Positions 22,500 through 35,340 are shown, counted from the first letter of the stretch. The stretch is DNA of 64,000 nt from Neoechinorhynchus agilis (GCA_051530055.1 CM121343.1:2542001-2606000), one strand, 5' to 3'. Notes: generated by a model from the letters alone, not told the origin. Made by a program: numbers and translations.

Positions 22500-25400
22500 T
22501 AAATATCTCAATTCGACCAAATATTTTTTATCCGTGTAAGGGGATTACAATCTCCATTAGTCTATCATCCAGGAGGATTTTCTCTTGGTCGTGAGGCTTT
22601 CTCCTTCTAAATATCTCAATTCGACCAAATATTTTTTATCCGTGTAAGGGGATTACAATCTCCATTAGTCTATCACCCCGAAGGATTTTCTCTTAGTGGT
22701 GAGGCTTTCTCCTTCTAAATATCTCAATTCGACCAAATATTTTTTATCCGTGTAAGGGGATTACAATCTCCATTAGTCTATCGCCCCGAAGGATTTTCTC
22801 TTAGTGGTGAGGCTTTCTCCTTCTAAATATCTCAATTCAACCGAATATTTTTTATCCGTGTAAGCGGATTACAATCTCCATTAGTCTATCATCCCGAAGG
22901 ATTTTCTCTTGGTGGCGAGGTTTCTCCTAAATATCTCAACTCAACTAAATATTTTTATCCGTGTAAGGGGATTACAATCTCCATTAGTCTATCACCCCGA
23001 AGGATTTTCTCTTAGTGGTGAGGCCTTCTAAATATCTCAATTCGACCAAATATTTTATCCGTGTAAGGGGATTACAATCTCCATTAGTCTATCATCCCGA
23101 AGGATTTTCTCTTGTGGTGAGGTTTCTCCTTCTAAATATCTCAATTCAACCGAATATTTTTTATCCGTGTAAGGGGATTACAATCTCCATTAGTCTATCA
23201 TCCCGAAGGATTTTCTCTTGGTGGTGAGGCTTTCTCCTTCTAAATATCTCAATTCAACCGAATATTTTTTATCCGTGTAAGGGGATTACAATCTCCATTA
23301 GTCTATCATCCCGAAGGATTTTCTCTTGGTGGTGAGGTTTCTCCTTCTAAATATCTCAATTCAACCAAATATTTTTTATCCGTGTAAGGGGATTACAATC
23401 TCCATTAGTCTTTCATCCCGAAGGATTTTCTCTTGGTGGTGAGGTTTCTCCTTCTAAATATCTCAATTCAACCGAATATTTTTATCCGTGTAAGGGGATT
23501 ACAATCTCCATTAGTCTTCATATCGAAGGATTTTCTCTTGGTGGTGAGGCTTTCTCCTTCTAAGTATCTCAATTCAACCGAATATTTTTTATCCGTGTAA
23601 GGGGATTACAATCTCCATTAGTTTTCATAAGGATTTTCTTGGTGGTGGGTTTTCTAATATTATTAATTTTTTTGTGTGGGATACATCTTCATCCGAGGAT
23701 TTTCTCTTGGTGGTGAGGCTTTCTCCTTCTAATATCTAATTTAAAAATATTTTATCCGTGTAAGGGGATTACAATCTCCATTAGTCTATCATCCCGAAGG
23801 ATTTTCTCTTGGTGGTGAGGCTTTCTCCTTCTAAATATCTCAATTCAACCGAATATTTTTTATCCGTGTAAGGGGATTACAATCTCCATTAGTCTATCAT
23901 CCCGAAGGATTTTCTCTTGGTGGTGAGGCTTTCTCCTTCTAAATATCTCAATTCAACCAAATATTTTTTATCCGTGTAAGGGGATTACAATCTCCATTAG
24001 TCTATCATCCCGAAGGATTTTCTCTTGGTGGTGAGGCTTTCTCCTTCTAAGTATCTTAATTCAACAAAATATGTTTTATCCGTGTAAGGGGATTACAATC
24101 TCCATTAGTCTTTCATCCCGAAGGATTTTCTCTTGGTGGTGAGGTTTTCTCCTTCTAAATATCTCAATTCAACCGAATATTTTTATCCGTGTAAGGGGAT
24201 TACAATCTCCATTAGTTTTCATATCGAAGGATTTTCTCTTGGTGGTGAGGCTTTCTCCTTCTAAGTATCTCAATTTAACCAAATATTTTTTATCCGTGTA
24301 AGGGGATTACAATCTCCATTAGTCTATCATCCCGAAGGATTTTCTCTTGGTGGTGAGGTTTCTCCTTCTAAATATCTCAATTTAACCGAATATTTTTTAT
24401 CCGTGTAAGGGGATTACAATCTCCATTAGTCTATCATCCCGAAGGATTTTCTCTTGGTGGTGAGGTTTCTCCTTCTAAATATCTCAATTCAACCAAATAT
24501 TTTTTATCCGTGTAAGGGGATTACAATCTCCATTAGTCTATCATCCCGAAGGATTTTCTCTTGGTGGTGAGGTTTTCTCCTTCTAAATATCTCAATTTAA
24601 CCGAATATTTTTTATCCGTGTAAGGGGATTACAATCTCCATTAGTCTATCATCCCGAAGGATTTTCTCTTGGTGGTGGGGTTTCTCCTTCTAAATATCTC
24701 AATTTAACCGAATATTTTTTATCCGTGTAAGGGGATTACAATCTCCATTAGTCTTTCATCCCGAAGGATTTTCTCTTGGTGGTGGGGTTTCTCCTTCTAA
24801 ATATCTCAATTTAACCGAATATTTTTTATCCGTGTAAGGGGATTACAATCTCCATTAGTCTATCATCCCGAAGGATTTTCTCTTGGTGGTGAGGTTTTCT
24901 CCTTCTAAATATCTCAATTCAACCGAATATTTTTTATCCGTGTAAGGGGATTACAATCTCCATTAGTCTATCATCCCGAAGGATTTTCTCTTGGTGGTGG
25001 GGTTTCTCCTTCTAAATATCTCAATTTAACCGAATATTTTTTATCCGTGTAAGGGGATTACAATCTCCATTAGTCTATCATCCCGAAGGATTTTCTCTTG
25101 GTGGTGAGGTTTTCTCCTTCTAAGTATCTCAATTTAACCGAATATTTTTTATCCGTGTAAGGGGATTACAATCTCCATTAGTCTATCATCCAGGAGGATT
25201 TTCTCTTGGTGGTGGGGTTTCTCCTTCTAAATATCTCAATTCAACCAAATATTTTTTATCCGTGTAAGGGGATTACAATCTCCATTAGTCTTTCATCCCG
25301 AAGGATTTTCTCTTGGTGGTGGGGTTTCTCCTTCTAAATATCTCAATTCAACCAAATATTTTTTATCCGTGTAAGGGGATTACAATCTCCATTAGTCTAT

Positions 25401-27735
25401 CATCCCGAAGGATTTTCTCTTGGTGGTGAGGTTTTCTCCTTCTAAATATCTCAATTCAACCGAATATTTTTTATCCGTGTAAGGGGATTACAATCTCCAT
25501 TAGTCTATCATCCAGGAGGATTTTCTCTTGGTGGTGGGGTTTCTCCTTCTAAATATCTCAATTTAACCGAATATTTTTTATCCGTGTAAGGGGATTACAA
25601 TCTCCATTAGTCTATCATCCAGGAGGATTTTCTCTTGGTGGTGGGGTTTCTCCTAAATATCTCAATTTAACCGAGTATTTTTTATCCGTGTAAGGGGATT
25701 ACAATCTCCATTAGTCTATCATCCAGGAGGATTTTCTCTTGGTGGTGGGGTTTCTCCTTCTAAATATCTCAATTCGACCAAATATTTTTTTATCCGTGTA
25801 AGGGGATTACAATCTCCATTAGTCTATCATCCAGAAGGATTTTCTCTTGGTGGTGGGGTTTCTCCTTCTAAATATCTCAATTTAACCGAATATTTTTTAT
25901 CCGTGTAAGGGGATTACAATCTCCATTAGTCTATCATCCAGAAGGATTTTCTCTTGGTGGTGGGGTTTCTCCTTCTAAATATCTCAATTCAACCGAATAT
26001 TTTTTATCCGTGTAAGGGGATTACAATCTCCATTAGTCTTTCATCCCGAAGGATTTTCTCTTGGTGGTGGGGTTTCTCCTTCTAAATATCTCAATTTAAC
26101 CGAGTATTTTTTATCCGTGTAAGGGGATTACAATCTCCCTTAGTCTATCATCCCGAAGGATTTTCTCTTGGTCGTGAGGTTTTCTCCTTCTAAGTATCTC
26201 AATTCAACCGAATATTTTTTATCCGTGTAAGGGGATTACAATCTCCATTAGTCTTTCATCCCGAAGGATTTTCTCTTGGTGGTGGGGTTTCTCCTTCTAA
26301 ATATCTCAATTTAACCGAGTATTTTTTATCCGTGTAAGGGGATTACAATCTCCATTAGTCTATCATCCAGGAGGATTTTCTCTTGGTGGTGGGGTTTCTC
26401 CTTCTAAATATCTCAATTCGACCAAATATTTTTTATCCGTGTAAGGGGATTACAATCTCCATTAGTCTATCATCCCGAAGGATTTTCTCTTGGTGGTGGG
26501 GTTTCTCCTTCTAAATATCTCAATTTAACCGAGTATTTTTTATCCGTGTAAGGGGATTACAATCTCCATTAGTCTATCATCCAGGAGGATTTTCTCTTGG
26601 TCGTGAGGTTTTCTCCTTCTAAATATCTCAATTCGACCAAATATTTTTTATCCGTGTAAGGGGATTACAATCTCCATTAGTCTATCATCCTGAAGGATTT
26701 TCTCTTGGTGGTGGGGTTTCTCCTTCTAAATATCTCAATTCAAGACCAATATTTTTTATCCGTGTAAGGGGATTACAATCTCCATTAGTCTATCATCCGA
26801 AGGATTTTCTCTTGGTGGTGGGGTTTCTCCTTCTAAATATCTCAATTTAACCGAATATTTTTTATCCGTGTAAGGGGATTACAATCTCCATTAGTCTATC
26901 ATCCCGAAGGATTTTCTCTTGGTGTGAGGTTTTCTCCTTCTAAATATCTCAATTCGACCAAATATTTTTTATCCGTGTAAGGGGATTACAATCTCCATTA
27001 GTCTATCATCCCGAAGGATTTTCTCTTGGTGGTGGGGTTTCTCCTTCTAAATATCTCAATTCAACCGAATATTTTTTATCCGTGTAAGGGGATTACAATC
27101 TCCATTAGTCTATCATCCAGGAGGATTTTCTCTTGGTGGTGAGGTTTTCTCCTTCTAAATATCTCAATTCAACCGAATATTTTTTATCCGTGTAAGGGGA
27201 TTACAATCTCCATTAGTCTATCATCCAGGAGGATTTTCTCTTGGTGGTGAGGCTTTCTCCTTCTAAATATCTCAATTCAACCAAATATTTTTTATCCGTG
27301 TAAGGGGATTACAATCTCCATTAGTCTATCATCCCGAAGGATTTTCTCTTGGTGGTGAGGTTTCTCCTTCTAAATATCTCAATTCAACCGAATATTTTTT
27401 ATCCGTGTAAGGGGATTACAATCTCCATTAGTCTATCATCCAGGAGGATTTTCTCTTAGTGGTGAGGCTTTCTCCTTCTAAATATCTCAATTCGACCAAA
27501 TATTTTTTATCCGTGTAAGGGGATTACAATCTCCATTAGTCTTTCATCCCGAAGGATTTTCTCTTGGTGGTGAGGCTTTCTCCTTCTAAGTATCTTAATT
27601 TAAGAAAATATGTTTTGTTTCACCGAGGATTTTCTCTTGTGGTGGGTTTCTCCTTCTAATATCTAATTAAATATTTTTATCCGTGTAAGGGGATTACAAT
27701 CTCCATTAGTCTATCATCCCGAAGGATTTTCTCCT
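22500..27735. repeat. satellite array, about 108-bp unit, about 48 copies
   Basis: The unit is about 108 bp, with the core atccgtgtaaggggattaca - atctccattagtctatcatc - gaaggattttctcttggtgg - tgaggtttctccttctaaat - atctcaattcaacc. Starts of successive cores are 107-109 bp apart. Variation is mostly at a few positions (cgaa/cagga, ggtgag/ggtggg, caacc/taacc) plus 1-4 bp length changes. Units near 23620-23760 and 27600-27680 are ragged. No long open frame persists, so there is no sign of coding. Confidence 0.9.
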
Positions 27736-28233
27736 GATGGATAATGGAATTTTATCAGTTAACTAAGAATTTGTGCTGAAATGTCATATATGTGTCAATA
27801 GTCACAAGAAAAGTGTCAAATTTTGTCTCGTTTTCGCGAACGTATTCATTCGCACCATGTTTCAATATACTTTTTTGCCCCCCATCCCGCATTCTCTTCA
27901 TGCCGTGCGCGTTCATGGGCACACTACACTTCGCTCGCTTTCTACGAAATTCATCATTTCTCGGTTAGATTGTCAGACATCTCAAATTTGAGAATTTGTC
28001 CTTTGAATCAATTTAGGTAAGCAATACTAAGAACTAAAATTTTACGAGCACACAAAAAGGTGAGTTGCGTAACATGAGTCTAGATGTTTGTACGTGAGAG
28101 AAAACGCTTCTCGTATACTAGTGTTTGCTAACTCATGAGTGTGTTCATTGAGTTCACCTAGGTTGGAGGTTGTGTTCTCGTTGCAAGCTTTAGCATTGGC
28201 CGGAAAGGATTCCAATCTCAAGCTGATTAGAAA
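27736..28233. other. intergenic, upstream of EF-hand gene
   Basis: The stretch ends at the start codon of the nine-exon gene. Small overlapping frames around 27773-28020 are not convincing. It probably holds the promoter and 5'UTR. Confidence 0.35.
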
Positions 28234-30788
28234 ATGGACACTAAAAATGAAGGTCAGGTGACTGTGGATGCTAGAAAGTCGTTATCGGATTTCCAAACGA
28301 AAAAAGCGACCTATTTCTTCCAAACTAATCTAGGTATAGCATTTTTGATTTTCTACATCATTGGCCTATGCCCTTTGACAGATATTGAACGAAAAGGATA
28401 CCTAGAAAAGGAAGATGTTGAATTTTACCTTTTGGTAAGTGATTGTCGTTAAGTATCACAATCTCTGCCATTTAAATAAGTTCCATCTAACAACGGTTGG
28501 TAAGGAAGGCGACGAGCAGTTAGCAAAGGATTTAAGTTTATGTACCGAGAAGGTTTGGGACTACATTGTTGGACCGTATTCTGCGACTGATAGTAACAAA
28601 TTGACATTGGAGCAATTCCAGGTTTTTGGATTGCGATGTTTGATGGATGGTGAAGCCTTTTGTATTTAGGACATGTGGGCTACATTATCAAATATGTTAA
28701 AATCCGGAGATAATCTTCCGCATTGCATAGATGAATGGCTAAGGGCAGGTTATAACTTATATAAAGCGCCACCAGGTACTTAAGGTTGCTTAAACTTGTT
28801 TTGCAGTTATTGATTTAGAATCAAAACGGGAAGGGATACCTCTGGACTCTTTTTTAAGTTTATATCAACGCATGGGATTAAGTTTGAATAGGGGAATACA
28901 ATCCTTTAAAGCACTGTTGCAGGTAAAACACTTCAAGGACTGTCACTTAAAATCAGTTACTTGCTATATCGCAGAAATACGGTCAAACCTTGAGTTTCGA
29001 TGTCGTCATGGAAATCGTGAAGACCATCTTGACCACTGATGACCCAAGTAATCCAAGTGGATACTTCCTACCAGGTTTTGAGGTCGCTCTACCGAAACGT
29101 AGGTACACCTAAATTTTAATTTCTTTTTTCAGCGAATAGTACTCTGAGATTTTAGTTGGCGTTTACAGCGAGAAAACTCACGACACTGACCTAAAACAAA
29201 ATACAACAGCAAGTAGTCCTCTGGACGAAGTAAGTTATGATCATCCAACCTTAAGGACGGAAGCTACAGGTATTTTAATTTTATTGTCTCTCTTTTTGGT
29301 TCTATATATGCTTAATAATTAAGAAATCAAAATAAACGAATCACCGACAAAGAATAAAGCTTCGTTAATTAACGCTGGAACTGAGACTGGTTAGTAGATC
29401 TTTGAATAAATGACTAGGTAAAAATATTGGCAGTATCTGATCGATTGAATTTACGACCACCTCCGCCATCGCCACCATTACATCTGAGGCACGATATTCG
29501 ACAACCGCAACAAATGGGCGACTTGAGATATCCAACAAATATTGGTAAAGGAAATCGCATTGACCCTATACCGAAAGTGAACACGGATACGAGGAAAACG
29601 CATGGCTGCCAGATTCCCGGCGTAAACAACGATGACGGGAAATATATAATGAATATCTTGAAAGAGATGAATATTGACCCAAATGATTGCGAATTCATAG
29701 TTGATACACAACGCAGTGACCAACTACCTGGTTCTGCTTTTGATGCCAACTCACCAATCTCGAGAACAAATCATTGTATTGCAAATAAAGGCGGCAATCG
29801 GGGAGGATTGTACCCTAATGTTGGCCCCTCTACAGGATTCTCGCCAATGGCTGGTTATGGTTCAATGCATAACGTTCATACCCCAAATGTTCGTCCTAGT
29901 AGAAATTTCGGCATGAGTGGAAATACTGATTCATCTCGGTTACGAATTCATAGTGATGGCCGAGCTCCACCACGATTCAACTTTCAGCACGGCAATATTA
30001 GACAAGCACAACCTCCATTGCAGCCGTTCAACGTACCTTTGCAACGAACTAGAATGCCACATAATTCACTGCCCAAATTTTGTACCGCACAACAACAACA
30101 ACATCCACGAATGCAGGCGAGAAATATACGTCCACCGGAGTCCAAAAATTACAACCATATGCAGCAATCGACTACAGCGAATCCCTTGATAGACAATGTT
30201 GTACGTCAAATAACCCCTATGGTTATGAACATTGTTAGAGAGGAAATGAAACGATCACAACTGTCGGATCCAAAAACTAATGTGCCACACAGTTCTAATC
30301 AGTTTCCATCGAATTTCCAAAGCCCTCATTATATAGCCCACCCAACCCAAGGTCGAGAGCCGCATGGTGCTGACTGGCAGTCAACGCCAATGACCGAATA
30401 TCATATTTCCAAAGAAGAACCTTTAAGATTTATGGGGGACGCTAATCTTCAAAATACACCAACTGATCAGGTAATGTTAGAAAAGTTAATGAAGAAAAAG
30501 CAACGTAAGTTGGAGGAGATGCAAGCGGCAAAAGATGGAACTCACGATGATAATGAGAAACTAACCGATGATAGTAACCCCAAATCAACCGAGGTCGATG
30601 ACGACGCACATTTCATGTTTTATCCGCAGCCTGGATTTAGCTCTTCAAACTTGGATGAAGAATCTCTATCGGCTCCTATTTTTATGACCATGGTTCCTCC
30701 TTTTTTCGCGGGGCATGATGATTTGTTGATTAATCAATCAAGCATGCCACATCGAGGGGAGCCACGGGGAGGTATAAGATTCTCATAA
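28234..30788 (+). CDS. nine-exon gene: degenerate EF-hand front, long disordered tail
   Basis: Proposed exons: 28234-28333, 28382-28434, 28481-28621, 28670-28748, 28807-28922, 28975-29074, 29156-29269, 29324-29389 and 29434-30788. The introns are 48, 46, 48, 58, 52, 81, 54 and 44 nt, all GT..AG. The sum is 2124 nt, or 707 residues. Residues about 1-200 resemble a calexcitin/sarcoplasmic calcium-binding protein: a helix FFQTNL, then the loop DIERKGYLEKED, and a second weak loop near ATDSNKLTLEQF. Ligand positions are partly lost, so calcium binding is doubtful. The last exon (about 450 residues) is rich in Pro, Asn, Gln and Arg, with a short helical stretch (DNVVRQITPMVMNIVREEMK) and a charged coil (EKLMKKKQRKLEEMQAAKDG). 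I do not recognise the tail. The single-gene model rests on the phase agreement of all junctions. Two genes remain possible. Confidence 0.5.
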
Positions 30789-31026
30789 GCAAACTGACCA
30801 TTTACACTCATTTTAGGTTTTGTAATAATGGTCGAAGAAAATGAGCTAACAACAGGAAAACAGAATGGGAGTGAGGGACGCGTATCTGAGCAATAATACC
30901 GTGTGCATGCCAAGTTTTAAAGCGCTCTCATACTAAATATAATCCATTAAATTTTTGAACAATCAGCTCCTTTGACTCACAGGAAACCTAAAATTGTCTA
31001 TTACTCGTTTTATTCATCACATAGCC
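30789..31026. other. convergent 3' spacer
   Basis: The space between the plus-strand EF-hand gene and the minus-strand His/Cys-rich gene. No exact AATAAA is seen on the plus strand here; aaatataatcc near 30935 is the closest. Confidence 0.3.
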
Positions 31027-31873
31027 CTAATGGCCTTTGCGTTGATGTTTTTGCCATCGAGACCCATCTGAAGAAGATGAATGCGTAAGCTCCGTTACTT
31101 TTACGTTCGACGGTAAAAGATTCCTTATGCTGCCTACATGATGGTGCCTGCTGCTTGTTGATGGATCATTGAAATGACATGCACATTTGCAATCCGGAAT
31201 CTCGCAAATAAACGTTTTTGGCCTTACGGCTTTGTCCACTGACTTTTTTTGTGGTTTATGATTGTGGTTGTTGTTGTGGTGGTGGTGGCATCCATGTTCA
31301 CCGGCGGCGTTGTGGCCGTGGTTTGGTTTAGATTTGCGTTCTAGATCCGGCACGGCACCGTGAATAGGACAGGGAGCTCGATCTACTTTGTTGTCTATTC
31401 GAGTGATCCCTAGCAAGCAAACCCACTTTTAAGGATCATTCGTTCACGTGGTTGCCGTTATGTTTGCCACAATGGTGCGGACATTGATGCGGTGATCGAC
31501 AACGGTGACATTCGTGCGCCGGTGATTGCTGCGGCTCTAATCCACGGCCAGGGCAGCACCATGGTTTGTGTTCAGCGTTCATCGGTGGTGGTGGTGGTCC
31601 ACCATGTTCAGGACATCTATTGTCAAAGTTGAAGTGATTGGGATTCTGGTTCCAATGATTACACAAATTTGGAGCAACACCCCAGCATGCACCGAAGTGG
31701 TTATTGGGCTGTGGATACGGCAATTGATCTTTACAGCGGTGATGAGGATGTTGATGACCATGAGGACATTCATTCCCATTAAACTTATCTTCCTTATTGT
31801 CACATCCTGCATTCATATTTTGATTGAACATATATGGCGAATTAGGAAACTGTCCGTTTAAAAACCAGCTCAT
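31027..31873 (-). CDS. His/Cys-rich protein, likely metal-binding
   Basis: Two exons are proposed, 31873-31471 and 31409-31027, with a 61-nt intron (31410-31470), giving 261 residues. The second open frame lacks its own ATG (it opens at TTG), which argues for splicing. The chosen donor (GTGGCA) is weak but is the only one I found that keeps phase. The protein is crowded with Cys-His groups: CPHGHQHPHHRC, CPEHGG, CCPGRG, CHRCRSPHQCPHH, CPIHG, a run CHHHHNNNHNHK and CEIPDCKCACHF. There is no signal peptide, and the front is Asn/Pro/Phe rich. Such composition suggests binding of zinc, copper or another soft metal, but no named family fits. If splicing is wrong, the two halves are adjacent genes of the same kind. 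Confidence 0.5.
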
Positions 31874-32341
31874 TCCTTGTCGAATGGGTATATATTCTCA
31901 ATACAGGAAGGGTGTTTTGGCTTATACCTAGGAAAAAGGAACTGAGCTCCTTTGGGAGTTCCTACTTATACACATGGAATATTCTCGTGAGTGTTGTATT
32001 TCCGACACTGGAATCGTGATTATTTTCGGCTGGTAAAAGATGGTGTTTTCAAGCACTGACAACACGGCCGGATGATTTTGGAGCAATGGTCATATACAAC
32101 ATCTATTTATATGCCTTTTTAAAACCAAAGGTTTACACATCATCCCATGTTTAGATTTGTTGTCTTTGCAGGAAAAGATACTCCCTTTAATGATAAAATA
32201 TGGTGAAGAAAATAGGAACTAAGAAATTCGATTGAATTTTCGGCCTTAGCGCAGGCCTTCTTCAGACTATTGTTAAAGTGTTTTATTCGCATCTATCAAC
32301 AATGGTAAATATATATATATTCGACTCCCTTTAATCTTGCC
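31874..32341. other. intergenic with one hairpin module
   Basis: The region contains one copy of the dispersed module (32238-32275: ttttcggccttagcgcaggccttcttcag, with a perfect GGCCT/AGGCC stem) and a run of TA around 32310. Otherwise nothing is recognised. Confidence 0.35.
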
Positions 32342-32695
32342 ACCCGAATTTAAATGCAATGATCTATCTCCGATATTTAGTCAATTCCGACATCACCAAA
32401 GTTTGTCATCGTTTTAGTTAAAATCAATGAGTATGTGGAAGTGGGGAAATATTATACATCAAAGAATCACTTTAATTGAAATATTTCGTCCAATCACACT
32501 GGACTTCTTCAGTCAATTTTGCGTCCAATCACACAAGAATTCTTCAGTAATTGACTAAAGAAGTCCAGTGTGATTGGATGAAATATTTCAATTAAAGTGA
32601 TTCTTTGATATATAATTTTCCCCACTTCCACATCGTTTAAGTGCTTTATTCGCTCTTGACCAAATATCGGAAATAAATCAGTGAATTTAAATCAG
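32342..32695. repeat. foldback element interrupted by another foldback
   Basis: The outer arms (cccgaatttaaat..ctccgatattt and aatatcggaaataa..gaatttaaatcagg) belong to the family seen at 3934-4076. The middle, 32433-32633, is a separate long palindrome, so one element sits inside another. Confidence 0.5.
32433..32633. repeat. 201-bp near-perfect palindrome carrying paired hairpin modules
   Basis: The arm atgtggaagtggggaaa..caaagaatcactttaattg pairs with its reverse complement ending at 32633. Each arm carries the module gaaatatttcgtccaatcacactggac, once on each strand (32481-32518 and 32543-32583). Confidence 0.65.
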
Positions 32696-33342
32696 GTCTG
32701 GAAAAACTACCAAATGAAAGTTTAGATTATATGGCGGAAATTATGAAGTAATTTATTAGTTCCGATATTTCAGCACAACCGTAAGATTGTGGCTCCGAAA
32801 TATTGGACCTAATAGATTGCTTAAACTTTTTCGTCATATAAAATCGTGAATAATTCAATATTAAAAAGATAATCCAATTCTCAACCTTCGGGTTTAAAGA
32901 GGCGACGCAGGTTGTCTTCGTGCCCCGGAACAAAGTGGCAAAATGTGAATGAGGATTTCTAGGAACACGGGATGTTTCCTTCTATCGACGTTCGATAAAA
33001 ACCTCGAGACTCCCATTTGCGCAATGGATCTCTAAAAAAATATGTTTGATTCGAATGACTGAAGATATCGGATTTCGCGAAATACCATAAAAGCTTTCAC
33101 TAATAATGATTCTCCGGATTATCCACCAATAATGCTCACCTGTCTTCCATGACGTAATGTCTATCTGTGATTCTTTCGGTTCAACAAAAACCACGTCCGA
33201 GAAGCCGTACACCCAACGCGTACCGTTTCATCTCGTGCTCTTTTCTCATAGTGTTCAAGAGCGCGTGAATGGAAATGCCCACTAATGCGGTTCTAATGTT
33301 CAAAACAGTTAAGGAGGAAATGTTATTATCTTTAAAGAATCG
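32696..33342. other. degraded repeats
   Basis: A smaller imperfect palindrome lies at about 32746-32822 (agtaatttattagttccgat against the complement ending gcaatct). The rest has no supported gene. Confidence 0.35.
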
Positions 33343-33567
33343 TCAGTTGTTAATTTTGCATTTTTCGGCTCCACATGAGGGTGCCGTGCCTCTGACGCTG
33401 GCCGTTTGAATTAGGTATGACCTTTGATTGCGATCACCTGTGGCCTTAATTATGAGTTTCCCCAGCTCGGCGCAGAATTTGAGAGATGACTCACCGAATG
33501 CCCCATTCGTTTCCACACCGAAAGGAAGGAAGATGTGAGACTTGCTCAACTCCGTGCATTTTGTCAT
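33343..33567 (-). mobile_element. C-terminal remnant of a non-LTR retrotransposon ORF
   Basis: The minus-strand frame reads SHIFLPFGVETNGAFGESSL, then FCAELGKLI, and later SYLIQTASVRGTA. This pattern (F-x-P-x-x-x-E-T-x-G-x-x-G, then the ISV-RGNA-type ending) is the usual C-terminus of LINE-type polyproteins. No reverse transcriptase is visible directly upstream on this strand, so this is a tail only. Confidence 0.4.
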
Positions 33568-35340
33568 CTTCCTCCTTTGGGCCGCTGTCCCTCCCGTTAT
33601 GGACGAGGTATCACTTTGGTCCTCGGAAATTTATGGTCTTTCGAACGGTGTCGTCGTCATTATTTGCTCGAGAAATTGATTGTTTGCAGAAATGTTTGAT
33701 TTAATTTTTAATTGAACCTCAATAACCTCTCACTTTTAGCAGTCGAAATGCTGAAGCTCATTTTAAGTTATTATTATTATTATTATTTCACGCCTCATAC
33801 AACATACACACAATCAATCTCTTAATTCCTCTTTCTTGCTTGATCTAATATGTCTCGGGCCCAAGATGGCTGTGAGTTGTGGGACGATTTTAAGTGACTT
33901 GGAAGAACACATCAACGCCGTGATGTAAAAATGGTGAAAAATACTATTTTATAGCGAAAAAAGTAAACGATGAACATCTTTACAACCTAAATAATATTAC
34001 CGACTTGTCAGAGGGCAACCTTTTGTTGCCAGTTTCTTTATCCAGGAAAGTTGAACTAAAAAATGTTCAACTGAGATACTCTAAGAATATTACACTGTTT
34101 GATATTTAAAATAATCGCCTTTTGCTTATCTCCCTTGCGGTTGGGTCAAGTTATTTGTCGGTAATATTTTAAATTTAGTAAGCTGGTGTATTGTCGACTG
34201 ATTTCTCCTTTTTTTACAATTTGAGCGGTTGAAACAAATGATTATTTTGGACCGATATTTCGGAGTTTTACTCCTACTTCAGAGTCCTGAAAAGCACACG
34301 CGATCTGCAAAGGTAGAGTTAGAAAAAGGTCAGTGAGGAAGTCAACTCATCCATTTGGTTAAGCACAAAAACGCATCTCACGTTGGCCGCCTCCTCCCTA
34401 CGACCATAAGTCCCAATTTTCACCTCTTTCGAGATGAGCAATTCTTCCACAAGCAAAAGGTCCAATCGGTAGTACTTCACGGACGTCAAAAGCTTTACTC
34501 ATTGCGTGGTGTTCAGCCCATGGGTGCCGCTTTTGGGTCTAACACTCTAAATAAGTGTTCAAAAATACGTGCCAATCACAGGTTGTCCTCAGAAATTAGT
34601 TTAGAAATCAAAACTTGCCTGAATGCGGAGAGAAGTCGTCGTGAGTAATTAGGAAGAAAAGAAGCGATAGAAAATGTAAATTTTCCTTTTATAGTCTGGC
34701 AGTTATTTAGAAGCTGAACCATATTCGAACTAAATTTCGTTTCTGACAATTTCATTGTAAACTTTTGGTATTCCTACCCGCCCGCCTGAACTCCATTGTA
34801 CCAATCGCATGTACTTTTCTCACCCTTTCTGATAAGGTCTCAGCATTCATCACTAAAATCTCACACTTAATAGCACCTTCGTTGCTGTTGACCTGCTACG
34901 GTGATTGTTTAGGATTATTGGTTAGTAAAGAATCGTTTGCGGGAGAACTTTCGTTGGGATTGGAATGGATCGATGCAGAGGGCTGAGTTCAATGGGTAAT
35001 TGCTTAATTGTCTCGGTTTGCATGAAGGTTGATGCTGATTTAGCGGACTGAAAGGGAGCTGGATTAGAGTTAAAATTTGAGTTTGATTGTTGCGGCGTAA
35101 TTTGCAATGCTCCAGCAGAACAGAATCCGCATATGAAAGCACGTGATATTTAGGCTTTCTATAGCCTTCATAATTGAACAATTTTCCTGAGAGCAAGTGA
35201 CGCTCAACCATCAATATGATTTTGATTTGGCCATTGTAGGAGTTACCGTGCGCGATTTATTGAGTTCAAGAGTGCGACAGTTGACGATGAGGGATAGTTG
35301 ATAGTTGACGACGAGCGATAGTCGTCCTTGACAACCGGCG
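33568..35340. other. gene-poor, repeat-derived stretch
   Basis: It contains a TTA microsatellite (about 33765-33787), one hairpin module (34251-34290, with GGAG/CTCC stem) and several open frames (34355-34648 plus, 34915-35214 minus) that I do not recognise. The region 34750-35340 may belong to the LINE remnant next door. Confidence 0.3.

Noticed and set aside
31889-31894. TATATA as promoter of the His/Cys-rich gene
   Set aside because: It is only about 16 nt upstream of the start codon, so a transcript beginning 25-30 nt downstream would start inside the coding region.
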